Source: Nageia nagi
Lineage: Eukaryota > Pinophyta
Direction of reading: 5' to 3'
Length of the DNA stretch: 64,000 nucleotides
Assembly: GCA_050084985.1 (NCBI GenBank)
Contig: JBITNC010000002.1
Span: forward strand, 20,832,001 to 20,896,000
Part shown: positions 37,641 to 49,383 of the stretch, one piece after another
Layout: each line of letters begins with the position of its first letter
Numbering within the stretch: position 1 is the stretch's first letter
Notes under the pieces: generated by a model
Told to the model about the DNA's origin: nothing
Seen by the model: only the letters and a program-made list of their open reading frames with translations
Database searches by the model: none
Made by a program: the position numbers and the translations under genes

Positions 37641-39330
37641 TGGAAGCCCTACGATATCCTTCACTGGTGCATTTTCTCAGAGTGTAGGAAACTTCAAGTT
37701 AGTAAAAATTTCTTGGAACCTAACAAAATTGTAACTTTACAATATTTCTACAACTTGATGGACTTCATACTTCATGCAACTTCCCAAAATGTAGCCAAAT
37801 TGCTACCAAGATATCTTTTGAAGAGGATTGCAACCTGATGATCAATCAAGATACTTTATACTTTCCCATAATATGATAGTCTCATATCACCACTAATTTT
37901 TTCGAGCTTGATGACATTCATCCAAATCCACTAGAGTTAGCAACAAATCTTCCTATTGGTTAAAATAATCAACTATCTTAATTTTACTACCTAAATTCTA
38001 GCAAGATTGTATTGATATTATAAATTTAAAACAAACTCCTGATAGTTTTTGGTTGTGTAAATAAGATTTCCTAGCTACATTTGGGTACTAAGGATAAAAT
38101 ATAGTTATCATTAGTATAAATTTAGGAAGTTACAACTATGTATACAAGCTGTAGCTTAGATATTTTCATAGATTTCATAATTATACTATTTCAGTTAGTC
38201 ACATATAGGCTATAACATTAAATTCTCTTTTATATTTTCATAGTATAATTAGTAGATATTTTATGAGTCTAAAGGTATATATACAACTGAGATAAATGTT
38301 ATAGAGGGGGTTAGATTTCTCAAAATTTTCCCTTTAGCAATGGAATATCTATTTTTCTAGATCAAACTAAGTATGGTGGCCTTTGTCCTTTTATTTCATC
38401 ATGTAGTATTTGGATGGTTTAAATGGTTGCACCACTTATATGTTTTCTATTTTTTAGAGTATATCAAATGAAATATATATGGTTATATCCTTTTCTCTCT
38501 TGCCACCGAATGATGGATAGTAACATGAAGGGGTGGATGTGAGCTAGGTATTCTTCCTCTAGGTCCTAACAAAATTGTTGATAGACTAGGTTGGTCATGA
38601 GCAACACCATTGTCCTTTATTTACTACATTCTTAACCTTGTATTTCTTTCATTTAGTCTCCTCCTTCCTTTTTTTCCATTTTGTAATGGATAATTCCTTA
38701 GCTTGATAAACTTGAATATTGAAATCGAGAGTCAGATTATCATATGTATTTGTGAGAAGCCTCTTAATGGGTGTAAATAGATCTATTTGCAAGAAGTAAA
38801 TATCATGATTCTTGGTTTCAAGAGCTTCAATGAATAGGTAATGTAATATTATCTATGAGAGAAAAATCCCATTTAGATTGGATATTTTACAAGAATGATG
38901 GGTAATCTTGTTGGTTCTAGACCTAAGCAAGACCGTCCTTAATAAAATTGGATCATCATAGGCTCAAGATTATATTCATCTCTCTATCTATGGGAATTGT
39001 CTCAATAATGTTATGTATCTATTCAAGAGATATTGATCTTTGGGATATTGGATTTCCAAACTAAGAGCCCTTTATGAATGGCAAAATTCTTTACAGAACA
39101 TTTATCTCTAATGTTCCCAAAATATCTATTATTTAATGGATCATAGTTTTGTGTATGAATTGTGATCACTTAAATGTTTAAAGGCTCACTAGAAACCACC
39201 TATACATAAAATATTGAAGGTTGAATTGGTTATAAAACCAATTCATCCAAGGATAATTGGTTTATGATCATGAAATAATGCCATAAAACCCCTCACAAAC
39301 ATGTTGGATTGCATATTTTTAGATCAACAC
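37623..39330. repeat. 1.7-kb duplicated block, copy 2
   Basis: Direct repeat of 32096-33812. Here the block sits immediately upstream, in the minus-strand sense, of PPR block 1. Its first 240 bp (37860-37623 on the minus strand) read like the PPR segment TILLGSKKF and EMHQ followed by GFQENGLAN. The rest is probably former upstream sequence of that PPR copy. Confidence 0.8.
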
Positions 39331-40430
39331 ATTAGTTTTGCATTTGATGCATTTTTAGATTACAACCATCACTAGAAATCATAGTATTTGGTGATATATA
39401 TTTGTTTATACCCTGAACTTGACCCACTCTTATTGGTCTTAAAAACCTAAAAAGGGCATCTTTTGTATCTTGATTTATAAAGCTCCTAAATGTAGATGAT
39501 ATTGCTTCATTATGGGAATATCACATGCATAGTTAATTGGGAACATGTTAAAAAACATTAAATTTAAAAATGGTTTGAAGTTACTATTTATAAGGGAATG
39601 TCATTTATGATTTTTTTCATAATTATTGACACAAAAGACCCATCCTTATTTTTATGAGCTTGCATCCATACATGTGTCTTTGGTATTGTACCATCTACAT
39701 TTGGTTGGATCTTCCAATGAAAAATATATAGTTAAAGAGAAATGAGGATAACTCATAAAATAAAATAATATAGCTATGTTTTTCACATATAATGGATGAG
39801 TATGATAGAATATCATTTCATGCTCCAATTAAGCATACATTTTTCGATCGATAGTGTGCATGATAGATTAAGAAGATCTATTTTGTTTGTTCTTTTTCCT
39901 TAAAACCTTCAATGTAATGAAGAAAAATATATATAAATTCATTAAGGAGAGAAAGGTGATGTATAAAATTCATATGAATATAACAATGGCATAAACTACC
40001 ATAACAAAATGGGGTATTATCAATTCTCTATGTATCATTATCATACATGTTATAATACCTTTTCAAAGTCAATGCTTATTATCTTTTCATAGTTTGCACA
40101 TGGTCACCATTACCCATTTCTTTGTTATATATAAAATGATTTTTTTTTCTATATCAAACCAATATCTTATTAGATGCAACATTTACATAAGTAATCAAAA
40201 CACTAGCCCAAAAAGAGATTTTGGGGCAACTATTTTAATGCAATTTTTAAAATTATACCTTGTTTAAGTTTTAGTAGCAATTTTGGTGGGACCTTTTCTA
40301 GCTGTTCCAAAAATATTTCTAGGGCCATAAAAAATTGCCCCTTAGTGAAAACGAGAAAAAATAAAAAAAAGGCATAGGTAGGTTACCAAGAATGTTTTTC
40401 ATCATTTAAAATTTTTTGAGCTTAGGGTTT
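39331..40430. other. AT-rich DNA without a recognised gene
   Basis: About 1.1 kb with no coding motif. It contains an imperfect inverted pair, GGGGCAACTATTTTAATGC / AATTGCCCC, around 40223-40345. Nothing else was recognised. Confidence 0.45.
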
Positions 40431-40555
40431 GGAGGAGAGAGGGGCATTTGGTTTATTAGTGAGACGAGTGAGGAGAGGGGAGATTAGATGAGAGGATACG
40501 TAGTGAGACTAGAGGATATGAGGTGAGACCAAAGGATACTAGGGGAGATGTATTA
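40420..40555 (+). repeat. Purine-rich degenerate repeats after a telo-box-like word
   Basis: An AGGGTTT word (40423-40429, within CTTAGGGTTTGG) is followed by a G/A-rich stretch. In it, gtgagac-x-agaggatac-like units of about 22-25 bp recur three times (about 40460-40545). The composition is strikingly different from the flanks. It could be a former promoter or leader of the adjacent repeat; no gene follows in an open frame. Confidence 0.5.
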
Positions 40556-40855
40556 TTTATAATATGTAAGAAGGTATTTCAATTTGTGACATTATACATT
40601 ATTCTACATTTTTCATATATATATATATATTTGTATATTTTGCATTATTTTAGAAAACCCATGAATCTTGTAATTATTGTAGATCATGAAACTATGTTTG
40701 CATTATGCATCTTATGAAACAAATCCTAAGTCTTGTTTTATCCTTCCACATGTTTCATGTGTATATGGGCCTTTTTTAGGAAACCCTTTTTATGTATCAT
40801 GCAATCATTGCAAACTATGAACTTTATTTGCATCATGTATCTTGTCAAAAAAATT

Positions 40856-41293
40856 AATAACATTCAATTTACAAGCACTAAGTAGACACATTTATGCATT
40901 GAATTTAAGGTTTATGGGTATTTTTGCAGTGAAATTTCAAAGCTCCCATAACTAATACAAACCATAATATTCAATTTACAAGCATAAAATAGACACATCT
41001 ACATACCCAATTCATGATTTTTGGGTATTTTGGTAATGAAGTTCAAATCTTCCTCAAGATAGTCTTCTTGAACCATAAAATTCAATTTACAAGCACCAAG
41101 TATACATATGCACACACCCAATTTAGGGTTTATCGGTATTTTGGTAGTGAAGTTCAAATCTCCCTAAAGATAGCCTACATGAATCACAACACTCGATTTA
41201 CAAGAACCAAGTAGACACATGCACACACCCAATTCAATGGTTTATGAGTATTTTAGGAGTGAAGTTCAACACTCCCTCAAGATAGCCTACATA
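40856..41293 (-). repeat. Four-copy ~110-bp tandem array in PPR block 2
   Basis: Unit markers lie at 40867, 40974, 41085 and 41196 (spacings 107, 111 and 111), nearly the same as in block 1. The E-motif-like minus-strand reading is the same. The shared spacing shows that the array existed before the block was copied. Confidence 0.8.
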
Positions 41294-41852
41294 ACCAAGA
41301 AGGCCAACAATGAATGTATAATGATTAATACTAAGATTGCAGTACATGCACAAAATGAAATACTTGTTGAGACTTTTAAGTAGATACAATTATCATGTGC
41401 AAAACTAGATACATGATAAAACACTATACTTTAAGAAAGTTCCAAAAACCAGTCTAAAAGTGGTAAGTCAATAAAAATAAGCTTATAATACTTAAAAAAT
41501 ATTCAAACTATAAATTTAAATGCTATGTTGTCTTACCTCCACAATAAGCATAATAAGATATAAATGTTGGATGTCTTTCCCTTATGATAACCTGTTCAAA
41601 ACATCATGAATTAGATAAATCAAGGCTAGCTACATTTATAAGCTCTTAGTAGATATATCATAATTATCCTTCAACATTGTTCATAATATCACCATGCAAC
41701 TAACTTGGATGCTTCAACATGTCAAAGAGTTTAAGGGCATCCTTTTTGTATTCATGAATTGCATATCCTATGATAATTGTATTTCGACAAACTATGTTTG
41801 CATCATGCATCTTATCAATCAATTCCTAGGCCTTGTGTATTCTTCCATATTT

Positions 41853-41854
<2 letters not shown>

Positions 41855-41890
<36 letters not shown>
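41855..41890. repeat. (AT)n microsatellite
   Basis: Eighteen uninterrupted AT repeats, with a second short run at 41902-41915. It sits where other copies of this PPR remnant read CATACATATCTATGG, so it probably grew from that word. Confidence 0.95.
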
Positions 41891-41895
<5 letters not shown>

Positions 41896-42522
41896 ATATA
41901 GAATATATATATATATTTAGTGTATCCTACAATCATTTTAGACTATGAAATTATTTGCATTATGCATCTTATCAAACAACTCTCGAGCCTTGTATATTAT
42001 TCCATATTTTTCATACATATCTATGGGCTTGTTCCAGAAAACCCATTTTGTGTGTATCATGCAATCATTATAGACCATGAAAATCTTTATATTATGTATC
42101 TTATCAATCAATTCCTAGGCCTTATGTATAATTGCATATTTTGCATACATATCTACAAACCTTTTTTAGAAAACCCATTTTGTGCATACATTGCAATCAT
42201 TGCATATGATAAAACTATTATGAAGCAAAATTATTTATACCATATATTGTAGGTGATTCTCAAGATAGTTTGTATGAGCCATAATATTTTATTTATAAGC
42301 ACTAAGCACATGCATGCACACATTTAATTCAAGATTTATGGGTAGTATGATAGTGAAGTTCAAAGCTCCCTCAAGATAGCTTGCATAACCAAGTATGTCA
42401 ACAATTCATGTATAATGATTAATCCTACAATTGTAGGATATGCAAAAAATAAAAGACTATAATATTTTTAAGCAGATGCAATGGTCAAGTGTAAATATAG
42501 ATACATTATGAAACACTATACT

Positions 42523-42527
42523 TTAAA
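42523..42527. repeat. Target-site duplication TTAAA, left of unit A
   Basis: TTAAA here is repeated exactly at 53143-53147. The undisturbed paralogous site around 37090 runs on without interruption (ctttaaaaaaatctcaaaaacc), confirming an insertion at this point. Confidence 0.85.
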
Positions 42528-44480
42528 TGTAACAACTCGTCCAAAGACACTTGTTAAGACTCGAATATCATCGAGAATGTGAATGTGTTTGAGATTTAAT
42601 TATGTTGTGAGATGAAATTTTTTTAGTAAAGATATGCACTATTTGTGTCAATTTGTTGCTAGCTTTGATAGTTTATGACACAAGTTAAAGGTTGACCTGA
42701 TATGGGGAATTAGGTTAAAGACCTAAGGGACCAAGTGAGTTGGTTATGGGAACAGATTGGTAAAAGTGAGGAAATGATTAGTGTTGATTCGTTGATAGCT
42801 ACTATGACCATTGTAGATCATATATATGGATATAGTACATAATACATAATTTTGATAATGCCTCTGTATGTGGGTGTGTATGTGCACTAATAAATTTCTC
42901 TTGCAGGATGAATGGGTTGTCGTAAGTAAAAATGAGTGTTAAAAATTGATGTGCATTTTTGAAATTGATCAACTATTTGTAAGGAATATTTCAAATGTTT
43001 GAATTCAAATTTTAACCAAGGAATATTAATGAAAGTTAGTAAAAATAAAAAATTAGGGGTTAGAATGATTATTTGTCTTTTATTGGTAGTTGTAAGGTTA
43101 TTTTGACACCTTGCAAAAATAATTGAGTTAGCTTCCCCACATAAATTGTTTCTTTTGTTAGGTGCAAAATGATTTGATAAAATCTTTTGTTTCCTTTTGG
43201 AAGGTGTGCAATTATTTTTGGAATATATAGGAAGATGGCCCACACCCTCTAAAAATAAATAAAATCCATACACTTCATGTATGGAGTATATGAATTGGAA
43301 AAATAGTATTTATTTTGGATAGATTCTACTACCCTTAGACTATAAATATCTAAGTGGGTGACCATTAAAAACACACTTAATACTTCTCTTTTCTCCGAAG
43401 GTTGATCTAGTAAGACATGAAGAAAAGAACCTTCTCCTCTCAAGTTCAAGTGCCCCTCTTAGCATTTTAAATGCTAATATTATTCATATTATTTCATTAA
43501 TTGAATCATTAAGAAATCCTATTATTTGTATCTATTTGATATCTTGGATGTGATTGATTGTACTCTTTGTCCAAAAAGAAAAAAATACATATTTTAAACT
43601 ATTTATTTTGATGGTATAAGAATCATGAGTAATACATTGAATTGATATATATATATATATATGATGAAGATTCCCTTATGCTATGTTGCACTTTCACCCC
43701 ACCCATAGTTGTTCAAAAATTCATAAGACATTTTGTTTCTTAGTGCTTATCATGTTACCCTATATTACACTTCGATGAGGTAGTAAATTGTAGGCCCTTG
43801 TAATTATCTTAGTTTTGTGCATATATTGTAAACTTTGTATATCTATATGTCTGCAAGTCATTAAGGCACCTCCAAATAATCTACGAGCTCCTCAAATGTA
43901 TCTTATTTCCTAAGCACATATCATGAACCTCTTGCCCCATAATATTGAATATGATGATTCCTATAGTGCACCCATATTATGTATATCATGTGGTCATTTA
44001 CCTTTCATGAAACCCTCTCTCGATGAACTAGTGTTACACCTGATTATTGTCTACCCTGTGACCTCTACGATAGTATAATGGGGCATTTGCCAACAATTTT
44101 AGATACATTTTTGTATTTTGTTATAATACAGGATAAATAGCCTTGGGGAAGCATTTGATGAGGCTTCCCAATAAATAATTTGGGACCTCCTTTCATGTAT
44201 CTATTTCTGTGCATACCCATTGAACCCTGCGACTCATTTTGATGAAGTATTTGGATAAACGATTGGTAGGCATTCCATTGTAAGCACTGGGAATTCACTA
44301 GTAAAGCATTTTAAAAAATAGATTGTCAAATCCTTAAATAGGGCCACCCAAAGCTTACTCCTATGACCAGTATAGCCAATGCCCTATTGTTAAAATAATT
44401 TTTGGACCCTTCAATATTAAGGGAAGTCGCTAATCCATTCATGATATATTCATCCTAGTGCATAATATACATTTACAATA

Positions 44481-44485
44481 AATTA
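44481..44485. repeat. Target-site duplication AATTA, left of copia
   Basis: AATTA is repeated exactly at 50255-50259 on the other side of the copia element. Confidence 0.9.
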
Positions 44486-45361
44486 TGTTAACTTTAATCT
44501 ATTTCATATAAACTTGACCATAATTAATTTGGCAAAATAAATCAACAAAGTACTCTTCAAACTAGCAATGAGAAGTAGAAACAATCACACAACAAAATAG
44601 AGATAAGAGATATTTAAGTGGTTCATCCAATGTGGGCTACATCCACTAAGAAGCTTACAACCCTTATATTCATTTCTACAAGTGCTTCAAGTGAAAAACA
44701 ATAGCATAACCTTGCTACAACACTCACTTTGGACCTCACTACAAATCTCTCAAACTATGTCTCCAAGCTCTTCTACAAAGAGGCACCTATTACAAAGCTC
44801 TTGGCTTCCAAACCTACACAATGCAACCTTCAATCCAAGGCCCTCAATTTATAGATCAAATCTAACTCATATTAAACTTAATTTGAGTCAAAAATGGTGC
44901 TAGGTAATCCCTTCACTATGGGTGAGATTCCCAACGCTTAATGATGAAGGTAGGTGGAGAATTTTTTATTTTAATCCAAAATTTCATGCTCTCTATTTTC
45001 TAGTCAGTGTGTTGTAGACCAGTTTTGATGTGTGAACCTGGTACATTAGGCCCAACTAGTTAATTGATACTCTCCCTATCAACTATTCTAACCAACCTAC
45101 CAATTGGTTTTAGCCAACACATTAGTTAGTTCTTGCTAACTGACCCTCATCCCATTGGTTAGCATCTCACCCCACCAATTTGCTCCAGATGATCAAAAGG
45201 TAGGTGTGTAACCACTTGTTTCATATGTACTTAGAAATATCTATCCATTCATGAGGTTTATTCATCATTTTGAGATCATATATATCTTGTATCACCTAAA
45301 ACAAGATTATATATCATATTATTTCATCTTTTGGCTTGTGAAATCGGCTCCATACTCAACA
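44486..45361 (-). repeat. Copia 3' LTR
   Basis: 876 bp. On the minus strand it begins TGTTGAG at 45361 and ends in AACA at 44486, next to AATTA. Directly preceding it, 45372-45362 reads AAGTGGGAGAT, the polypurine tract. Confidence 0.95.
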
Positions 45362-45372
45362 ATCTCCCACTT
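45362..45372 (-). promoter_or_regulatory. Copia polypurine tract
   Basis: AAGTGGGAGAT on the minus strand, immediately upstream of the 3' LTR. It is the usual plus-strand DNA primer of copia elements. Confidence 0.85.
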
Positions 45373-45480
45373 GGAGACTAATTTCATTATATTTGACTAT
45401 ACCAAGGATTGAAAGCTTCTTTTCTTGACCTTACTCCTTAAGGCCAACCAAAATTGAGCAAAATCCCAACTTATCCTTTA

Positions 45481-45960
45481 TTACAACTTTAGTGAACATG
45501 TATGCAAGGTTTTGAGAAGTGTGCCTAACTTTACTGATCCATCCTCCAATGCTTTTCTGATAAAATGATACCTTAGTTTGATGTGCTTGATTCTAGAGTG
45601 GAAAACTAAGTTCTTTGTAAGATTGATAATATTTTGGTTATCACTCCATAGGTTTGCATTCTCTTGCACCTTACCTAATTCTTCCAACAATATTTGTAAC
45701 CAAATTAGCTCTTTACTTGCCTCTATAGTAGCAACATACTCAAGCTTCCGTAGTAGAGAGATCCATAACATGTTGGAACTTAAAGTTCCAACTAACCACT
45801 ATAGCACCAAGGGTAAAGACATATCTTGTAGTGCTTCTCCAACCATATAAATCAATTTCCATGTTATAATTAACATAATCTTATAAATAAGCATTAGATC
45901 CTCCAAAACATAATGAATAATGAGAAGTACTCCTTAAATACCTAAGGATCTATTTTACTA
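45481..45960 (-). pseudogene. Copia RNase H relic
   Basis: The minus-strand open part (45771-45481) reads LEYVATIEASKELIWL, then LWSDNQNIINLTKN and FHSRIKHIKLRYHFIR. This is the copia RNase H with its E (LEYVA), D (SDNQ) and the conserved H-I-x-x-R-Y-H-F-I-R end. Sequence upstream to about 45960 shows decayed linker text. It would degrade the RNA strand during cDNA synthesis. Confidence 0.85.
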
Positions 45961-46150
45961 CTTCCCAATATCCCTTTCCTACATTATTCATATACCTGCT
46001 TACAACTCCCACTCCTTGTGCTATATCTAGTCTAGTACACACCATTGCATACATTAAACTCCCAACCACTGAAGCATAAGGAACCTTAGTCATATACACT
46101 TTTTCCTTTTCAGTATTAGAAATTAAATGTGTAGTGAGTTTAAATTTTTT

Positions 46151-47060
46151 TTACAATGGTGTTGTTATAGATTTTGCATCTTTCATATTAAACCTTTTAA
46201 GCACTTTTTCAACATAGTCTTCTTGACTTAACCTTAGCATGTGGTTTTCTTTGTCTCTTGTTATTTTCATTTCAAGATTTTGTTTAACTTCCCCTAAATC
46301 TTTCATTTCAAAAGTCTTAGCTAACTTTTCTTTAAAATCAACAATATCATGCATACTACATCCTGCTACTAGTATATCATCCACATAAAAAATCAGGATC
46401 ACATAGTTGTCATTTGTTGTCTTCTTAAAGTAAACATAATGATCTAATTGACATCTAGTGAATTCATTTGTTAACATAAAATTGTCAAATTTAAGGTGTC
46501 ATTGTCTAGGGGCTTGCTTTAAACCATATAATCTCTTTTCCAATTTACATACATTACCTTCTTCACCTTTGACTTCAAAACCTTGAGGTTGATGCATGTA
46601 AATCTCCTCTTCCAAGTCATCATGGAGAAAAGTTGTCTTTACATCCAATTTTTCAAGAAATAGATTTTTCTATTGCAACAATACTCAATATTGTTCTACT
46701 AGATGTCATTTTTTCAACTAAAGAAAAAATCCTATCAAAATATATACTTTTTTTTTGTGCAAAACCTTTTACCACAAGTCTTACCTTGTGCCTCTTTTGT
46801 CCATTTCCTTCTTCATTTATCCTGTACACCCATTTATTAGTAAGTACTTTCTTACGCTTAGGAAGCTTAACCAAACTCCAAGTTTGATTATGAAGTAAAG
46901 AGTCCATCTCTTCCTTCATGGCATGCTCCCACTTAATCCTTGTTCTAGTTTCAATGGCTTCATCAAAACATTTAGGTTCACCACTTTCAGTATAAAGCAC
47001 ATAATAAAGAGAAGGAGAATAGCATTTAGGAACTTTACTAGTCCTTGAAGATCTCCTCAC
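46151..47060 (-). pseudogene. Copia reverse transcriptase relic
   Basis: Minus-strand frames 47060-46653 and 46477-46151 give the RVT_2-type polymerase. Markers are NQTWSLVKLP and NKWVYRI, then a break, then [10 protein letters not shown] (first catalytic aspartate, about 46640), [10 protein letters not shown] (about 46520) and the intact YVDD active site (about 46395-46384). MKDLGEV and SQEDYVEKVL follow. Frame changes near 46655 and a stop near 46500 prevent translation. Confidence 0.9.
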
Positions 47061-47342
47061 AATAGTAGGTGGAGTTTAGGGTTCTTGTTGTGGAGGAGCT
47101 TCATTTTGTTTAGGTTTCTCATGCTCGTTGATATCATCAAGAGTTACAAATCTTGGTTCCTCATTCTTTTCCTTTTGCACAACCTGTAACCTATCTTTGT
47201 ACATATTTTTCTCATTGAATATTACATCTCTACTTCTAATGAATTTATTGTTATCAACATACCATAATATATAATGCAAACCATCAACACCATATCTAAT
47301 GAAATAACATTTTTGTGACTTTGCATCAAGTTTCTTTCTATA

Positions 47343-48202
47343 TTATTTATCAACATATGTAAATGCTTCACAACAAAAAACTATTAAGAATGAGTAGTTC
47401 ACCTGTTTCCCTATTGACATCTCTTTTGGAATGCCTCCATCTAAAGCCATATATGATGGACCCCTGTTAATCAAGTAAACAATAGTGTCAATAGCATTAG
47501 CCAAAATATTTAAAGGTAATCCTACATGTATCCTCATGCTTCTAGACTTTTCCATGATAGTCCTATTCATTCTTTCTGCAACTCCATTTTCTTATGAAGG
47601 GAACCACCTTAATTCTTCTAATGCCATTGTGTGAAAAAAATGTGTCAAACTCTTTGCTACAAAATTGACCACCATTATCAGATTTGATACATTTCAATTT
47701 AAGATTAGTTTCATTTTCAACCAATGCTTTCCAAATCTTAAATGTCTCAAACACATCAAATTTTCTTTTAATGCAATACACCCATGTGTTTCTAGTAGAG
47801 TCATCTATGAAAGTGACAAAGTAAGATGAACCACAAAGTGAGCAAACTTGTGAAGGATCCCATACATCTATATGAACCAACTCTAACTTTTTAATTTTCT
47901 TATCTTTGCCAACTTTTAAGAAACTAACTCTCCTTTGTTTTTATACACATAATCTTCACAAAATCCCATATCAATCTATGTTAGATTTGGAAGCAAGCAT
48001 CTTGAGTGCAAAATTTCATACCTTTCTCACTCATGTGCCCAAGCCTATTGTGCCATAGTGTTGCATTTTCACCTATTGAAACAAGATTCATGGAGTAATC
48101 AAAGACATTTGTGAGTAAGTAAAGAGTGCCAACCAAATTGCCCTTTGCAACTACCAATGAACCTTTTGTTACTCTCCAACTAGAATTACCAAATGTAATC
48201 AC
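47343..48202 (-). pseudogene. Copia integrase relic
   Basis: GAG-pre-integrase text (LWHNRLGHMSEKGM, about 48060-48020) is followed by the core. VHIDVWDP holds the first catalytic aspartate (about 47870) and KSDNGGQF the second. A one-base shift near 47594 then moves the conserved NGVAERMNRT, with the catalytic glutamate, into another frame (47570 onward). The zinc-binding H and C residues are only partly kept. Confidence 0.85.
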
Positions 48203-48289
48203 ATATTCTTATCTAATTTGCTTGTTGATATAAGATTTATTTTAAGATTTGGAATATGTTTAACATCATAAAGAGTCCATTTTTATCCA

Positions 48290-48470
48290 TTAGGTAATTT
48301 CATTATTATATTTCCTATACCGACAATCTTGCATGGGTGTTCATTACATAATAATACTTCACCAAAATCACCTTATGTGTAATTTGTGAAATATGCTTTA
48401 TGATAAGTAGCATGATATGAAGCACCTAAATCAAGCACCCAATAATCATCATTCTTATCAAGAGACATAA
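48290..48470 (-). pseudogene. Copia protease relic with altered active site
   Basis: The minus strand reads VLDLGASYHAT near 48444-48412, where copia proteases have LDSGASxHxT. The middle residue of the D-S-G triplet is L, a change explained by one base (TCA to TTA). Two stops follow within 50 codons. The upstream gag frame ends at 48481 with TAA just before this domain. Confidence 0.8.
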
Positions 48471-48480
48471 TTAAAGCATC

Positions 48481-49170
48481 TTACATTATTTCCCCAATAA
48501 TATTAGCTTCTTGATTACTTGTACTTTCATTGTTATTATTGCTATCTTCTACATTTTTACCTCTCAAACTCCAACAATCCTTTTTAAGATGACCCTTTTT
48601 ACCACAATTCCAACATTCCATCTTACCTTTGCCTCTAGATTGTGATCTTCCCTTGGATTTGCCTCTTGAATTTCTTCTTCTCCTTTGCTTTAATCTTCCT
48701 CTTATCTCCATTAAAAGAGACACACTTGAACTTTCACCTGTAGAATTTCTTCTCATATCTTCATTTAAAATTGTTCCAACAATTTCATCAAAGACCAAAG
48801 TTGCATTAGAAGAGTTACTAACAACCATAACAAAGCTATTACAACTATCCAATAAAGAACACAATAATAGAAAAGCTCTTATTTCATCTTCAAACTCTAT
48901 TTTGACTAAAATTAATTGATTTGTGACTATATTGAATTCATTAACATGATCTTGAGTTGAACTACCATCATTAATCTTCATGTTAAATAGCTTCTTCATC
49001 AAATAAAATTTGTTAGATGTGGATGGTTTTTCATACATTTTTGGAAGTTTATCCATTACTCCTTTAGTATTTTTCTCATTGGAAATGTTGAAAGCTACAC
49101 TAGAACTTAAACAAAATCTAACAACCCTCAAAGCTTTTCTATCCAACAAATTCCACTCCTCATCACTCAT
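48481..49170 (-). pseudogene. Copia gag (mostly open)
   Basis: A 229-codon frame starts within the gag N-terminal region at MSDEEWNLLDRKA and runs through the capsid-like UBN2 region (FYLMKKLFNMKI, about residues 55-66). A basic RKSKGRS-type linker (161-185) comes next, then an intact zinc knuckle (C186, C189, H194, C199; C-X2-C-X4-H-X4-C), which binds the element's RNA. The true start probably lies upstream near 49258 (MGMDF), with a frame break in between. It ends in a stop before the protease. Confidence 0.85.
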
Positions 49171-49369
49171 GGATGAGGATTTCTTACATTTATATTTAAG
49201 AGGTCAGTGAGATCCTTTTGGTAGAGGTAGTATTCCATTTGCATTCTTCAAAACTAAAATCCATGCCCATTAAACCTTTAAACCTTTAGCCTCCCTTCTT
49301 CAATCATAATGATCTCCTTGGTTCCAATCTACACACAAGATTCACCAGGCAAAATCTAATAAAAAAACA

Positions 49370-49381
49370 AGCTTGATACCA
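49370..49381 (-). promoter_or_regulatory. Copia primer-binding site
   Basis: TGGTATCAAGCT on the minus strand, two bases inside the 5' LTR. It matches the 3' end of initiator-Met tRNA (TGGTATCAGAGC), the usual copia primer, except for the last few bases. Confidence 0.85.
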
Positions 49382-49383
49382 CT

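Larger units (their letters stand above)
40600..42522 (-). pseudogene. Decayed PPR gene block 2, left part
   Basis: Paralogue of 35330-37100, with the same order of parts: a PPR remnant (40690-40855), the four-copy array, a 0.4-kb non-coding-looking segment, three PPR remnants (41700-42250) and one single E-like unit (42260-42395). On the minus strand, segments around 42080-42030 and 41990-41950 show the FDKMHD...SW.AMI wording. The block is cut at 42527 by insertion of unit A and resumes at 53143. Numerous stops rule out a product. Confidence 0.75.

Noticed and set aside
35481-41293. Regularly spaced repeats that might suggest a CRISPR-like array
   Set aside because: The units are about 110 bp, directly adjacent without unique spacers, and the setting is a plant genome; they are tandem duplications.
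42887-43449. Two minus-strand open frames of 66 and 128 codons inside unit A
   Set aside because: They are antisense to the presumed promoter region of unit A, are not preserved in unit B and show no motif.
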